A stretch of 64,000 nucleotides of DNA from Brevibacillus invocatus (lineage in GTDB: Bacteria > Bacillota > Bacilli > Brevibacillales > Brevibacillaceae). This document shows, piece by piece, positions 52,511-61,792 of the stretch. The notes under the pieces are model-generated. The model was given only the letters and a program-made list of their open reading frames with translations. It was not told where the DNA came from and made no database searches. How positions within the stretch are numbered: the first letter of the stretch is position 1; the number at the start of each line of letters is the position of its first letter. The translations under genes were made by a program, and so were the position numbers. The stretch lies in the NCBI RefSeq assembly GCF_003710915.1, contig NZ_RHHR01000036.1, positions 1-64,000 on the forward strand. Direction: 5' to 3'.

Positions 52511-53587
52511 ATGAAAAAAAGAAATTGGTTTCATGGAGTTGCGGCGGCAGCATTGCTCACATCTGTCGTGCTCACAGGTTGCTCTTCCTCTGAGGGTTCT
52601 TCCACAGGTTCGCCTACCACTGGCGGGGGAGAAGCTGGAGGCAAGAAAGAGCTAGGTTCCATTGCTTTTTATTCACCAGAGACACCTGATATGACCAAAC
52701 AGATGGGACAAGCATTTGAAAAGCAAAACCCAGGTTCTTCTGTTAACGTGCAATACGCGGGTACCAACGTGCTCGTAAACCGCATGATCGCGGAAAAAGA
52801 CAATCCGATGGCTGACCTCTGGTATGGCGGTGGTGGATTCCTGCCGTTCGAGTCTGCAAAGGATAAAGGCATTATCACTTCTTATACACCGGAAGCAATC
52901 AAGGATTGGCCAGAGGTACGCGATGGCATCAAAATCCGCGACAAGGATTGGAAATGGATCGGGGCAGAAGTATTCGTACTGGGCTTCGTCTACAACACAG
53001 ACCTGGTGAAGCCAGAAGATCTGCCAAAAACATGGGATGATTTGCTCGATCCAAAATGGAAAGGCAAAATTCAAATGCCTAACCCGGCAGCATCGGGTAC
53101 AGCTACCCTCTTGGTTCTGAGCCAACTGATGGAAAAAGGCGATGAAGCAGGTTGGGCATATTTCGAGAAACTGGTAGATCAGATGAGCGCAATTCCGGAT
53201 TCTGGTTCCGCACCTACGAAAGCGGTTGCAAAAGGGGAAGCACTGATCGGTATTGGCTTTGACTTTATGGCGTATGAAAACAAAGCAAAAGGCGAAAAAG
53301 TAGACTTTATCGTTCCTGAAAAAACACCTATTATCGTAAACCCTGTATCTCTGGTAGAAGGCGGACCAAACCCAGACGGCGGAAAAGCACTCATCGATTA
53401 CCTGCTCTCCAACGAAGGACAACAGACGCTGGCTGACTGGTACCACATTCCAATCTCCAAGGATGTTCAATCCAAGACTCCATTGACGCTGGAGAAAGTC
53501 ATTCCTCACGCACAGGAGCTGGATGTGGATTGGGTTGTACAAAACTATGACCGCGTGCGTAACGAATGGCGTCAAAAATTCCAATAA
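52511..53587 (+). CDS. ABC transporter substrate-binding lipoprotein (AfuA/FbpA-like)
   Basis: A 358-residue protein with signal peptide and lipobox VVLTGC, then a Ser/Gly linker and a type-II binding fold: IAFYSPETPDMTKQMGQAFEKQNPG, AEKDNPMADLWYGGGGFLPFESAKDKG and a C-terminal EAIDYLLSNEGQQ-like region. The family covers ferric iron, 2-aminoethylphosphonate and sugar-phosphate binders. The FbpA tyrosine pair for iron is not evident. Neighbouring HAD phosphatase, glpP and glpD genes point to a phosphorylated C3 or sugar compound (inference). Confidence 0.82.
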   Translation: MKKRNWFHGVAAAALLTSVVLTGCSSSEGSSTGSPTTGGGEAGGKKELGSIAFYSPETPDMTKQMGQAFEKQNPGSSVNVQYAGTNVLVNRMIAEKDNPMADLWYGGGGFLPFESAKDKGIITSYTPEAIKDWPEVRDGIKIRDKDWKWIGAEVFVLGFVYNTDLVKPEDLPKTWDDLLDPKWKGKIQMPNPAASGTATLLVLSQLMEKGDEAGWAYFEKLVDQMSAIPDSGSAPTKAVAKGEALIGIGFDFMAYENKAKGEKVDFIVPEKTPIIVNPVSLVEGGPNPDGGKALIDYLLSNEGQQTLADWYHIPISKDVQSKTPLTLEKVIPHAQELDVDWVVQNYDRVRNEWRQKFQ

Positions 53588-53660
53588 ACGGTCATGACCG
53601 TTTATTGGCAGACCGCTAGCGGTCACATTATGTTTAATGAAAAACGTCGAGACGTTTTTC
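53581..53660 (+). repeat. Three consecutive perfect palindromes between SBP and ATPase genes
   Basis: First, 53581-53608 is a 28-bp perfect palindrome (half-site CCAATAAACGGTCA) that contains the stop codon of the binding-protein gene. Second, GACCGCTAGCGGTC (53611-53624) is a perfect 14-bp palindrome. Third, GAAAAACGTC-GA-GACGTTTTTC spans 53639-53660. The last resembles the hairpin at 32527-32575, also between a binding-protein and an ATPase gene. Confidence 0.9.
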
Positions 53661-53682
53661 ACAGAAAAAGGGGGATCTTCCA

Positions 53683-54813
53683 ATGGGATCGGTGAAGATT
53701 GAACACTTAAACAAACAATATAACGGAAACACCGCTTTGGAAGATGTCAGTCTGGAGATTCAAGAGGGCGAGTTCTTCGCCCTCCTGGGTCCATCCGGTT
53801 GCGGGAAAACGACCACGATGCGTTGCGTTGCCGGCTTTGAGACACCGACCTCCGGCAATATTTACATCGGGGATCGCAATGTAAACCAGATTCCGGCAAA
53901 CCAGCGCAACTGCGGGATGGTTTTCCAAAGCTACGCCTTGTTTCCACATCTCAATGTATTTGAGAATGTTGCATACAGTTTGAATATTCGCCGTTTTTAC
54001 GAGGGCGGTATGGGAACGAAGATCGCGACGCTGGCACATATGCTGAACAGAAGACTCGGCAAGGTGGACCGCGTTACAGAACAAAAAGTGCGCGATGCCC
54101 TCGACTTTGTAGAGTTGGGACATCTGGCTGATCGTCTGCCAGGTCAATTGTCCGGCGGTCAGCAACAACGCGTGGCCTTGGCTCGTGCCCTGGTGATGGA
54201 GCCTGCCGTTCTGTTGATGGATGAACCGCTCTCCAACCTGGATAAAAAGCTGCGCAACGTGATGCGCGTCACGATTCGCCAGATCCAGCAAAAAGTTGGG
54301 ATCACGACGATTTTCGTAACACACGATCAGGAAGAAGCGATGAGCATGGCAGACCGGGTAGCGGTCATGCACGGCGGACGTCTGGTGCAGGTGGATACGC
54401 CGACTGCTCTGTACAGCAATCCGGGCACGAAGTTCGTCGCAGATTTCGTAGGGTCTTCCAATATTTATAATGGTTCAACTAAAGGGGTAAATGAATTTGG
54501 TGAAACCCTGATTCAGATCGGTGCAAATCAACAGCTTCGCTCCACGTACCCTACCAGCAAGAAGGACGTGGAAGTCATCATTAGACCTGAGAGCATTCGT
54601 CTGTTGACGGGTGATACAGCCGCAAGCGATGAGAACATTTTGGATGGAACGATTGAACTATCCACTTATCTGGGGCCGACGATCCGATATGATGTTAAGG
54701 TTGGCGAGTTGCGCTTTGAGGTTGATACGGTGTTTGAAGCGGGCAGTCCAATCCTGCCATCAGGAACAGTAGTGAAACTGCAAATTGATCCGAATCGCGT
54801 GGTGGCGCTATGA
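53683..54813 (+). CDS. ABC transporter ATP-binding protein (FbpC/PotA-like)
   Basis: A 376-residue ATPase with Walker A GPSGCGKTT, Q-loop MVFQSYALFPH, signature LSGGQQQRVALARAL, Walker B VLLMDEPLSNLD and H-switch FVTHDQEEA. A C-terminal TOBE-type regulatory domain follows (from about residue 285). A roughly 20-residue insertion follows the Q-loop region (IRRFYEGGMGTKIATLAHMLNRR). The start ATG follows AAAAGGGGGATC. Its stop overlaps the next ATG (ATGA). Confidence 0.92.
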   Translation: MGSVKIEHLNKQYNGNTALEDVSLEIQEGEFFALLGPSGCGKTTTMRCVAGFETPTSGNIYIGDRNVNQIPANQRNCGMVFQSYALFPHLNVFENVAYSLNIRRFYEGGMGTKIATLAHMLNRRLGKVDRVTEQKVRDALDFVELGHLADRLPGQLSGGQQQRVALARALVMEPAVLLMDEPLSNLDKKLRNVMRVTIRQIQQKVGITTIFVTHDQEEAMSMADRVAVMHGGRLVQVDTPTALYSNPGTKFVADFVGSSNIYNGSTKGVNEFGETLIQIGANQQLRSTYPTSKKDVEVIIRPESIRLLTGDTAASDENILDGTIELSTYLGPTIRYDVKVGELRFEVDTVFEAGSPILPSGTVVKLQIDPNRVVAL

Positions 54814-56519
54814 TGAAACGCTTGGCATCCCAATTAAACGGTTTTACGGTTCTCAAGTGGCTTATTTATCTCTTTTTCTTTGTATTCTTGCTCGTTCCGC
54901 TATTCTCCATCCTGATTGTCAGCTTCACAGGACAGCCGGTGAATATTTTCGGCAGCTTTACCAGCGCCAAAATATTCAACTCGACGATGGAGAAGCTGTC
55001 GAATATGTCGCTGGAGGCGTACACCTCGATCTTTAGCGAGGGGAACAGCTACTTTGCAGCCCTGATCAACAGCTTGCAGCTGGGAACGGGCGTAGCTGTA
55101 CTGGTTACGCTGATCGTATTGCCTATCGCTTACGCCTTCGCGCGTACGGCTATGCCGTTTAAGGCTTTCTTTGCAGCACTGTGCACGATTCCATTGATCA
55201 TGCCTACCTTCATTTCGTCCCATGCCTTCATCCTGATGTTCGGGAAAACAGGCTGGGTGACGCAAATCTACCATAGCTTTGGCGGAGAAGGTGTGTTGTT
55301 TGATGTACAGTCCATGCTGGGGATTGTGCTGGTTCAAGTCTTTTTCTTTTTTCCGTATGCCTTGTGGCCGATGGTGGCAGCGTTCAAGATTTCGGATGCT
55401 ACCTTGGAAGAGGCTTCGCAAAATCTGGGTGCGAGAAGCTGGTACACGTTTTTGCGCGTCACGCTGCCACTCGCCGTACCGGGCATTGTCTCCAGTATGC
55501 TCTTGATTTTCACGGTCAGCTTCTCCGATTTCGGTACGCCGATTATTTTGGCACCGAAGGATTTGAATCTGATCGTGGTGGAGTCCTACCGCGAGATTGC
55601 CGGATTCTTTAATTGGGCAGGTTCAGCGGTTCTCACTGTGATCATGCTGATCGTGGCTGCCTTCTTCTTCTGGCTGCAGCGCCTGGTGATCAAAGGAAGA
55701 GAATACGGAACCATCTCCGGAAAACCGACCAAGCAAAAGCTGAACGATCACAAAGGCACGATCACTGGCCTGACGATTTATACGTTTCTGATTATACTCA
55801 TCCCGATGCTTGCACTGGGTTCGGTCTTTCTTTCCTCGATTGCGACGACATGGGGACACCAGGCCCTGCCAGACGGCTACACCCTGGATCACTACAAGAC
55901 GATCTTCAGCATTTCCGGCAAAAACATCTGGAACAGTATGGTGCTGGCTGGCGGTACGCTGGTTCTGAGCGTGGTCATCTCTACATTCGTTTCCTACTTT
56001 GTCGTACGTCGCGGTTCGGGTGGACTTGATTTCGTTTCCTCCATTCCGTTGATCGTACCGGGGATTGCGCTCGGGATTGCGTTGATCCAAACCTTTAACA
56101 CGATGCCTCTCCATTTGACAGGTACGGCATTGCTCTTGATCATCGCGTATACGATTCGCAGGATGCCATACATGATTCGTTCGACGATGAGCTCGATGAT
56201 GGCGATCCGCAAAGACATTGAAGAAGCGGCAGTCAGCTTGGGTGCATCGAATCTCGTGGCTGCGATTACGGTCATCGGACCATTGATGCTGCCGGGAATT
56301 GCGGCGGGAGCGATTCTGGTTTTTGTCACGGTCATTAAAGAAACCAGTATCTCGATTCTTCTCGCACCAACAGATTGGGCACCAATGAGCTTGGCCGTAT
56401 TCCAAAACCTGCTGCGCGGTGAATATTATACAGCGTGTGCGATGGCGATCTTGATTATCGTGATTGTTATCATTCTCCAGTCACTGGCGAAGAAAATCAC
56501 GAAGGATCAGCTTTATTAA
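54810..56519 (+). CDS. Fused two-domain ABC transporter permease (FbpB/AfuB-like)
   Basis: A 569-residue permease made of two binding-protein-dependent transport domains, each with about six helices. EAA loops are EEASQNLGARSWYTFLRVTLPLAVPGIVSS (about 205-235) and EEAAVSLGASNLVAAITVIGPLMLPGI (about 470-497). Fusion of both permeases is normal for the iron/AfuB/2-aminoethylphosphonate branch. ATG overlaps the ATPase stop. It completes the importer. Confidence 0.92.
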   Translation: MMKRLASQLNGFTVLKWLIYLFFFVFLLVPLFSILIVSFTGQPVNIFGSFTSAKIFNSTMEKLSNMSLEAYTSIFSEGNSYFAALINSLQLGTGVAVLVTLIVLPIAYAFARTAMPFKAFFAALCTIPLIMPTFISSHAFILMFGKTGWVTQIYHSFGGEGVLFDVQSMLGIVLVQVFFFFPYALWPMVAAFKISDATLEEASQNLGARSWYTFLRVTLPLAVPGIVSSMLLIFTVSFSDFGTPIILAPKDLNLIVVESYREIAGFFNWAGSAVLTVIMLIVAAFFFWLQRLVIKGREYGTISGKPTKQKLNDHKGTITGLTIYTFLIILIPMLALGSVFLSSIATTWGHQALPDGYTLDHYKTIFSISGKNIWNSMVLAGGTLVLSVVISTFVSYFVVRRGSGGLDFVSSIPLIVPGIALGIALIQTFNTMPLHLTGTALLLIIAYTIRRMPYMIRSTMSSMMAIRKDIEEAAVSLGASNLVAAITVIGPLMLPGIAAGAILVFVTVIKETSISILLAPTDWAPMSLAVFQNLLRGEYYTACAMAILIIVIVIILQSLAKKITKDQLY

Positions 56520-56557
56520 TGGGATGACGGAACAGGAATGACAGGAGTGAGTCAGAC

Positions 56558-57328
56558 ATGAAGGGATTTATTTTTGATCTGGACGGTACCGTCTACCTGG
56601 GTGACCAGTTGATCGACGGTGCAGTGGAAGCCATACAAGCCTTGCGCGACAGAGGGGATAAAGTCGTTTTTCTCTCCAACAAGCCGATTGCAACCAGACA
56701 GTCGTACGCACATAAATTGACGAAGATGGGAATTCCGACTGGCATAGAGGATGTCCTGAATTCATCGCTGATCGTTGCACGTTATTTGCAAAAGGTTTGC
56801 CAGCTGGGAGACAAGGTTCTGGTGGTTGGGGAAGAACCGATTCGGGATGAATTGCGCGAGCACGGCATCACGATGAGCGAGAATCCGCTGGAAGTGAAAT
56901 ACGTCGTCCTATCCTGGGACCGCCATTTTACGTATGACCGACTCAATGACTTGTATCAGGCCGCTATCCGTGGAGCTGTCGTGATTGCCTCCAATCCAGA
57001 TCGCACCTGCCCGTTGGAGGATGGAACGATACCGGATACGGGTGCTTTGATCGGTGCTTTGGAAGGGGCGACGGGTGCCCCGATCGATCTGGTTGTCGGC
57101 AAACCTTCTCCGATCGCGGCTGAAGCGGCTGTACAACATCTGGGTCTGGATTATTCCGCTTGCTATATGGTCGGAGATCGTCTGGAAACAGACATCAAAA
57201 TGGGGAATGACACCGGAATGAACTCCGTCCTGGTACTGACGGGAATCAGCACGCGCGATATGGCGAGAACCAGCGAGCATAGTCCACGCTATATTTTGAA
57301 TAGCATTAAAGAAATCGTTAACCTGTAA
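56558..57328 (+). CDS. HAD-IIA family phosphatase (NagD/AraL/PGP-like)
   Basis: A 256-residue HAD hydrolase: motif I FDLDGTVY (nucleophile D8), motif II FLSNKP, a large C2-type cap domain, Lys in VVGKPSP and motif IV MVGDRLETDIKMGNDTGM. Relatives dephosphorylate sugar phosphates, glycerol phosphates or 2-phosphoglycolate. It follows the importer by 38 bases, so it may hydrolyse the imported phospho-compound. The substrate is inferred from context only. Confidence 0.9.
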   Translation: MKGFIFDLDGTVYLGDQLIDGAVEAIQALRDRGDKVVFLSNKPIATRQSYAHKLTKMGIPTGIEDVLNSSLIVARYLQKVCQLGDKVLVVGEEPIRDELREHGITMSENPLEVKYVVLSWDRHFTYDRLNDLYQAAIRGAVVIASNPDRTCPLEDGTIPDTGALIGALEGATGAPIDLVVGKPSPIAAEAAVQHLGLDYSACYMVGDRLETDIKMGNDTGMNSVLVLTGISTRDMARTSEHSPRYILNSIKEIVNL

Positions 57329-57378
57329 TCAGCCATGCTATAATGGGGATGAATTCCAGTGTAATGGAGGTTAACGGA

Positions 57379-57936
57379 ATGTACCCGATTGTTGATCTGG
57401 TTGATTGCCAGACAATTGCCGCAGTTCAGGACGAACAGCATTTGGAGATTGCGATCCAAAGCGAGGCGAACATCATTTTTCTGCTCACTGGTTCCATTTT
57501 CAACATCAAGGAACTGGTGGATCGAGTGAGGGCCGTCGGTAAACACGTATTTTTGCATATGGAGTTTATTGAAGGGATTGCAGCAGATAAAAGCGGTGTG
57601 GCTTACGTCGCCAAAAATATCGCACCTACGGGAATCATCTCGACGCGCAGCAACCTGATCCGGGTGGCGAAAGAGATGAACCTGATGGCGATTCAGCGTA
57701 TCTTTCTGATCGATCGCAATGCTGTGATCAAAGGAATAAAGGTGATCGAACAGTCCCTACCCGATGCGGTCGAGGTGATGCCAGGTGTGATGCCCCGTGT
57801 CATCCAGGAGATGACGAACCTGACACCGCTGCCGATCATTGCTGGCGGATTGATCGATACCAAAAAAGAGATTAACGACGCTTTAGCCGCCGGAGCACTG
57901 GCTGTCTCTGTCGGAACAACTGAATTGTGGTTTTAG
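57379..57936 (+). CDS. glpP: Glycerol-3-phosphate-responsive antiterminator
   Basis: A 185-residue TIM-barrel-like protein with GlpP signatures: FLLTGSIFNIKELVDRVRAVGKHVFLHMEFIEGI, GIISTRSNLIRVAKEM, RIFLIDRNA, VMPGVMPRVI and IAGGLIDTKKEI (by position). ATG 57379 follows ATGGAGG with 8-base spacing. In B. subtilis GlpP with glycerol-3-phosphate binds leader RNA of glpFK and glpD and prevents termination. The terminator leader directly downstream, before glpD, fits this. A TATAAT lies at about 57338. Confidence 0.93.
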   Translation: MYPIVDLVDCQTIAAVQDEQHLEIAIQSEANIIFLLTGSIFNIKELVDRVRAVGKHVFLHMEFIEGIAADKSGVAYVAKNIAPTGIISTRSNLIRVAKEMNLMAIQRIFLIDRNAVIKGIKVIEQSLPDAVEVMPGVMPRVIQEMTNLTPLPIIAGGLIDTKKEINDALAAGALAVSVGTTELWF

Positions 57937-57971
57937 TTCCATAGCATTTTCAATAGGGAAGAGAACAGGAG

Positions 57972-58035
57972 AACCCCCTATGGAGAAGCTGCAACTTGTA
58001 TGTGATCAAGTTGCTCTTTTCCATGGGGGTTTTTT
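57972..58035 (+). terminator. glpD leader terminator, probable GlpP target
   Basis: AACCCCC (57972-57978) with GGGGGTT (58025-58031), TGGA with TCCA, and GCAACTTG (57991-57998) with CAAGTTGC (58007-58014) form one long stem followed by six T residues. It stands between glpP and glpD. The 5' flank GGAGAACCCCCTA resembles GGAGAAAACCCTTA of the 52.36 kb terminator. Confidence 0.9.
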
Positions 58036-58083
58036 CTATTTCGGTAAAGAACCAGCATGTGCTGGAAGAGAGGGAGAGCGGAG

Positions 58084-59799
58084 ATGGACACACATTTTTC
58101 TGCACATAATCGGACTGCTGTCCTCACCAGAATGGCAGAGAAGGAGTTGGACCTGCTCGTCATTGGCGGAGGTATTACAGGTGCGGGAATCGCATTGGAT
58201 GCAAGCCAACGGGGGATTCGAGTCGGGCTCTTGGAAAAAAGCGACTTCGGATCGGGCACCAGCAGCCGTTCGACGAAGCTGATTCACGGCGGGCTTCGAT
58301 ATTTGAAGCAAGGGGATGTCAAGCTAGTACAGGAGGTTGGCCGTGAACGCGCGATTCTGTACAAAAACGCCCCACATCTGGTCATTGCTGCACCGATGCT
58401 TTTACCCATTTACAAAGGCGGAACGTATGGATACCTGGCCTCTTCGGTGGGGCTGTACGTCTATGATTGGCTGGCAGGCGTAGAGCGAAAAGAACGGCGC
58501 AAAATGTTGAGCAGAGAAGAAACCTTGCGCCTTGAGCCTTTGCTGAAAAAGGAAGGCTTGAAGGGTGCCGGATTTTATTACGAGTATCGGACAGATGATG
58601 CCCGACTTACGCTGGACATCATGAAGACAGCATGGAGCAAGGGAGCAAACATCGTCAACTACGCAAATATGACCGAATTTATTTATCGCAACGGCAAAGC
58701 TGTCGGTGTCAAGGTAACCGATCGCCACACGGGTGAGAGCTACGACATCTACGCGAAAAAAATCGTCAACGCTACGGGCCCTTGGGTGGATGGGGTGCGC
58801 AAGCTGGATAACTCGCTGAAAGGAAAGCGTCTCTATCTGACAAAGGGCGTGCATCTCGTCGTGGAAAAAGAGAAGCTGCCTGTGACGCAATCCGCTTATT
58901 TCGATACGCCGGATGGCCGTATGGTGTTCGTCATTCCTCGTGGCAAGATCACTTACGTAGGGACGACCGACACCAGCTACAAGCAGGAGATTGATCAGCC
59001 TCGCACCACAAAGGAAGATCGCAATTATTTGCTTCGTGCAGTAAATGCCATGTTCCCGGACGTGAAGCTCGAAGAAAAAGATGTCGTTTCGCACTGGGCA
59101 GGACTTCGCCCGCTGATTTACGAGGAAGGCAAGGGACCGTCCGAGCTGTCTCGCAAAGACGAGATCTTCATCTCGGATTCCGGGTTAATCACGATTGCAG
59201 GCGGAAAGCTGACCGGATTCCGCAAGATGGCGGAAAAAGTCGTGGATTTGGTCGCGGAGGATCTGTCTAAAGCGCAAGGCCGTCCATTTGGTACTTGCAA
59301 GACGGATCAGGTCGTGGTCAGCGGTGGAGAGCGCTTGGGTCATACCGATTATGAGGCGTGCAAACAGGAATTGCTGGAAACCGGCGTCTCCAAGGGTGTG
59401 GATGCTTCCACCGCACAGGAGTGGATCGATACCTATGGGACCAATACCCAGCATATCTACAATCGTCTGGAAGCGGTTCGAGAAAAAGGTCAGAAGCTAA
59501 ATGAAGAGCAGCTTCTCCGAGCGCAGCTGTCTTATGCCATCGAAGAGGAAATGACCACGACAGCAGTCGATTTTCTGCGACTGCGTACGGGATGGACGTA
59601 TTTCCAGGTCAAGAAAGCTGAAGCCAAGGCAGATGCGGTGGTTCGCCTGATGGGCGAGAAGCTGGGCTGGAGCGAAGCGGATCGGGAAAGAGAACGAGCT
59701 GCCATCGATCATCTGCTGGATACGATCTACAATCTTCCACAAAATGAGGATGAGATCGCTCCTTCGTCCCATCCACACACAACCAGAAAAGCGCAGTAG
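58084..59799 (+). CDS. glpD: Aerobic glycerol-3-phosphate dehydrogenase
   Basis: A 571-residue FAD enzyme: LDLLVIGGGITGAGIALDASQRG (FAD ADP-binding, by position about residues 20-42), SRSTKLIHGGLRYLKQGD, NATGPWVD, RGKITYVGTTDT and GGKLTGFRKMAE. It oxidises glycerol-3-phosphate to dihydroxyacetone phosphate at the membrane and passes electrons to quinone. The start is ATG 58084 behind GAGGGAGAGCGGAG; the longer frame begins in the terminator region. Regulation by GlpP antitermination is likely. Confidence 0.95.
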   Translation: MDTHFSAHNRTAVLTRMAEKELDLLVIGGGITGAGIALDASQRGIRVGLLEKSDFGSGTSSRSTKLIHGGLRYLKQGDVKLVQEVGRERAILYKNAPHLVIAAPMLLPIYKGGTYGYLASSVGLYVYDWLAGVERKERRKMLSREETLRLEPLLKKEGLKGAGFYYEYRTDDARLTLDIMKTAWSKGANIVNYANMTEFIYRNGKAVGVKVTDRHTGESYDIYAKKIVNATGPWVDGVRKLDNSLKGKRLYLTKGVHLVVEKEKLPVTQSAYFDTPDGRMVFVIPRGKITYVGTTDTSYKQEIDQPRTTKEDRNYLLRAVNAMFPDVKLEEKDVVSHWAGLRPLIYEEGKGPSELSRKDEIFISDSGLITIAGGKLTGFRKMAEKVVDLVAEDLSKAQGRPFGTCKTDQVVVSGGERLGHTDYEACKQELLETGVSKGVDASTAQEWIDTYGTNTQHIYNRLEAVREKGQKLNEEQLLRAQLSYAIEEEMTTTAVDFLRLRTGWTYFQVKKAEAKADAVVRLMGEKLGWSEADRERERAAIDHLLDTIYNLPQNEDEIAPSSHPHTTRKAQ

Positions 59800-59880
59800 G
59801 CTACGTGGAGAAAAAGGTCCCTGTATTAGCTCAGTTTCTTTTTCTCCCTATTATTTCTCACCTGACATGGAGGGTAGGGT

Positions 59881-61569
59881 ATGCGGCATACTGTTGGAAC
59901 CAAATTGTTTGCAGGTTTTTTATGCATGCTGATCCTGATGGCCGGATTAGGCTGGCTAGGGCTGCGCACGGAGAATCAAATCAACAGCAAGGCGGAAGAG
60001 ATCAACGAAAACTGGCTCCCCAAGACGACGGCTATCATGACAGTGAAATACTTGACCAAGCATTTCTTTGCCTTACAGCTTCAATACGTGGGCACCAACG
60101 ATGAAAGAAAACAAATCTTTTTTCATGAGCAAGCACAAGAGACGATGGAGCAGATCCAGGAACAGTTTTCGCGCTACGAGCAGCTGCAGCTGAGCAGTGA
60201 GGAAGAGAAGTTTTTCCATTCTTTGAAATCCTCCTGGGCCAACTACCAAGCGGCGTATCAGAGCATGGTAGAGCAGAATGGGGGAATATCGCTTCAGGAT
60301 TTGCAGCGCGAAGCAGACACCATGTTTCAGGTGATGGAGGGGTATTTGACCAACCTGGTGCGCTTGAGTGAGGAGGGTGCAGCGGCTGCCACGGCCCAAG
60401 CAGCTTCCGTGCATGAAACGGGAAGAATGGAAACCATGATCAGTATGGGAGTAGCTCTGCTGATCAGCCTGCTGCTTTCCATCCTGCTGACTCGGCACAT
60501 CCGTACCCCGCTGCTTCAGGTCGTGCAGGCAGTGAAGCTGGTGACAGCAGGACAAATCGGACACGGGCAGCTCCATATCAAAAACAGGGACGAGATTGGC
60601 GAACTCGCGAAGCATGTCGATGAAATGCGAAACAAGCTGCGAGAATTCACTGCGCAAGTGAATGAAACGGCGCACCATGTCACCCGGTCCTCGGTAGAGT
60701 TGAGTGGTCATGCAGGGGAGACCCTATCAGCAAGCAACGAGATCGCCTCTTCGCTCCAGGAAATTTCTGCGGGTACGGATGCTACAGTGGCCAGCGCAGA
60801 AGAGAGCGCCAGGGCGATGGAAGAGATGGCCATTGGCATTCAGCGTGTCGCCGAATCTACTGCTACACTTGCAGAGGCTTCTCTGCTGGCCGAGCAGGAA
60901 GCCCAACACGGGATTCATTCGCTGGTAAAAGCAACAGCCCAGATGGAGGCGATCACCGTAGCGATGGACGAGTCTACGACGGCAATTCAGCAGCTAGGTG
61001 AAAGCTCACAGCAGATTCAGCAAATCGTAGAGATGATTACCCAGATCGCATCCCAGACCAATCTGCTTGCACTCAATGCCGCCATTGAGGCAGCGCGTGC
61101 TGGCGAACAGGGCAGAGGCTTCTCTGTCGTAGCGGAGGAAGTACGGGAGCTGGCGGAACGTTCGAACCAATTTGCCAAGCAGATCGCAGTGTTGATCGGG
61201 AACGTACAGGAAGAGTCCTCACAGGCGGTAGAATCTATGAAGAAGATGTCCCAAGATGTGTACGACGGTGCAGCAGTCGTCAAGTCAGCCGAGTCTGCAT
61301 TCGATCAGATCACACGGGGAATGGGGCAAATCACCAGTCAGGTACAGGAGGTCTCCGCGATCACGGAGGAGATGTCCGCAAGCGTCGAGCAGCTATCGGC
61401 TTCCGCAGCGCAGACTGCTTACGTGGTCAAAGGAGCAGCGGAGCAGACGCACAAGATCGTGGCCGCGACACAGACGCAGGTGCGTGCCAGCGAGGAAGTG
61501 ACGGCGTCAACGCTGTCGCTGGAGAAGCGGGCGGAGGATTTGAAGCAGGCAGTGGGATGGTTTCGGTGA
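59881..61569 (+). CDS. Methyl-accepting chemotaxis protein
   Basis: A 562-residue receptor: membrane helix at about 7-27, an extracellular four-helix-bundle (4HB_MCP) sensor at about 30-185, a second helix at 187-207, and HAMP with [14 protein letters not shown]. The conserved cytoplasmic hairpin is [25 protein letters not shown], then [15 protein letters not shown]. The ligand is unknown. It is near the glycerol-phosphate genes but has its own unit and terminator. Confidence 0.93.
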   Translation: MRHTVGTKLFAGFLCMLILMAGLGWLGLRTENQINSKAEEINENWLPKTTAIMTVKYLTKHFFALQLQYVGTNDERKQIFFHEQAQETMEQIQEQFSRYEQLQLSSEEEKFFHSLKSSWANYQAAYQSMVEQNGGISLQDLQREADTMFQVMEGYLTNLVRLSEEGAAAATAQAASVHETGRMETMISMGVALLISLLLSILLTRHIRTPLLQVVQAVKLVTAGQIGHGQLHIKNRDEIGELAKHVDEMRNKLREFTAQVNETAHHVTRSSVELSGHAGETLSASNEIASSLQEISAGTDATVASAEESARAMEEMAIGIQRVAESTATLAEASLLAEQEAQHGIHSLVKATAQMEAITVAMDESTTAIQQLGESSQQIQQIVEMITQIASQTNLLALNAAIEAARAGEQGRGFSVVAEEVRELAERSNQFAKQIAVLIGNVQEESSQAVESMKKMSQDVYDGAAVVKSAESAFDQITRGMGQITSQVQEVSAITEEMSASVEQLSASAAQTAYVVKGAAEQTHKIVAATQTQVRASEEVTASTLSLEKRAEDLKQAVGWFR

Positions 61570-61599
61570 CAGTAGAGGATAAAGTGAAAGCATATGATT

Positions 61600-61638
61600 A
61601 CAGTCTGGAACGAGAATTGTGTTCCGGACTGTTTTTTT
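61600..61638 (+). terminator. Rho-independent terminator after the chemoreceptor gene
   Basis: ACAGTCTGGAAC (61600-61611) with GTTCCGGACTGT (61621-61632), one mismatch, then a T-run. Confidence 0.88.
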
Positions 61639-61792
61639 ATAGGGGAAATCAGAGATGAAATGTATGTGAAGCAGAAAAATGTCGAATCTTGAGAGTTACA
61701 GGTGTTATCATTCGGAAAATAGGGTATATTGGAAATATGTAGGAGAAATTACCTAATTCTATTAAAAAAAATCCAAATAGAGAGGTGAAAAG

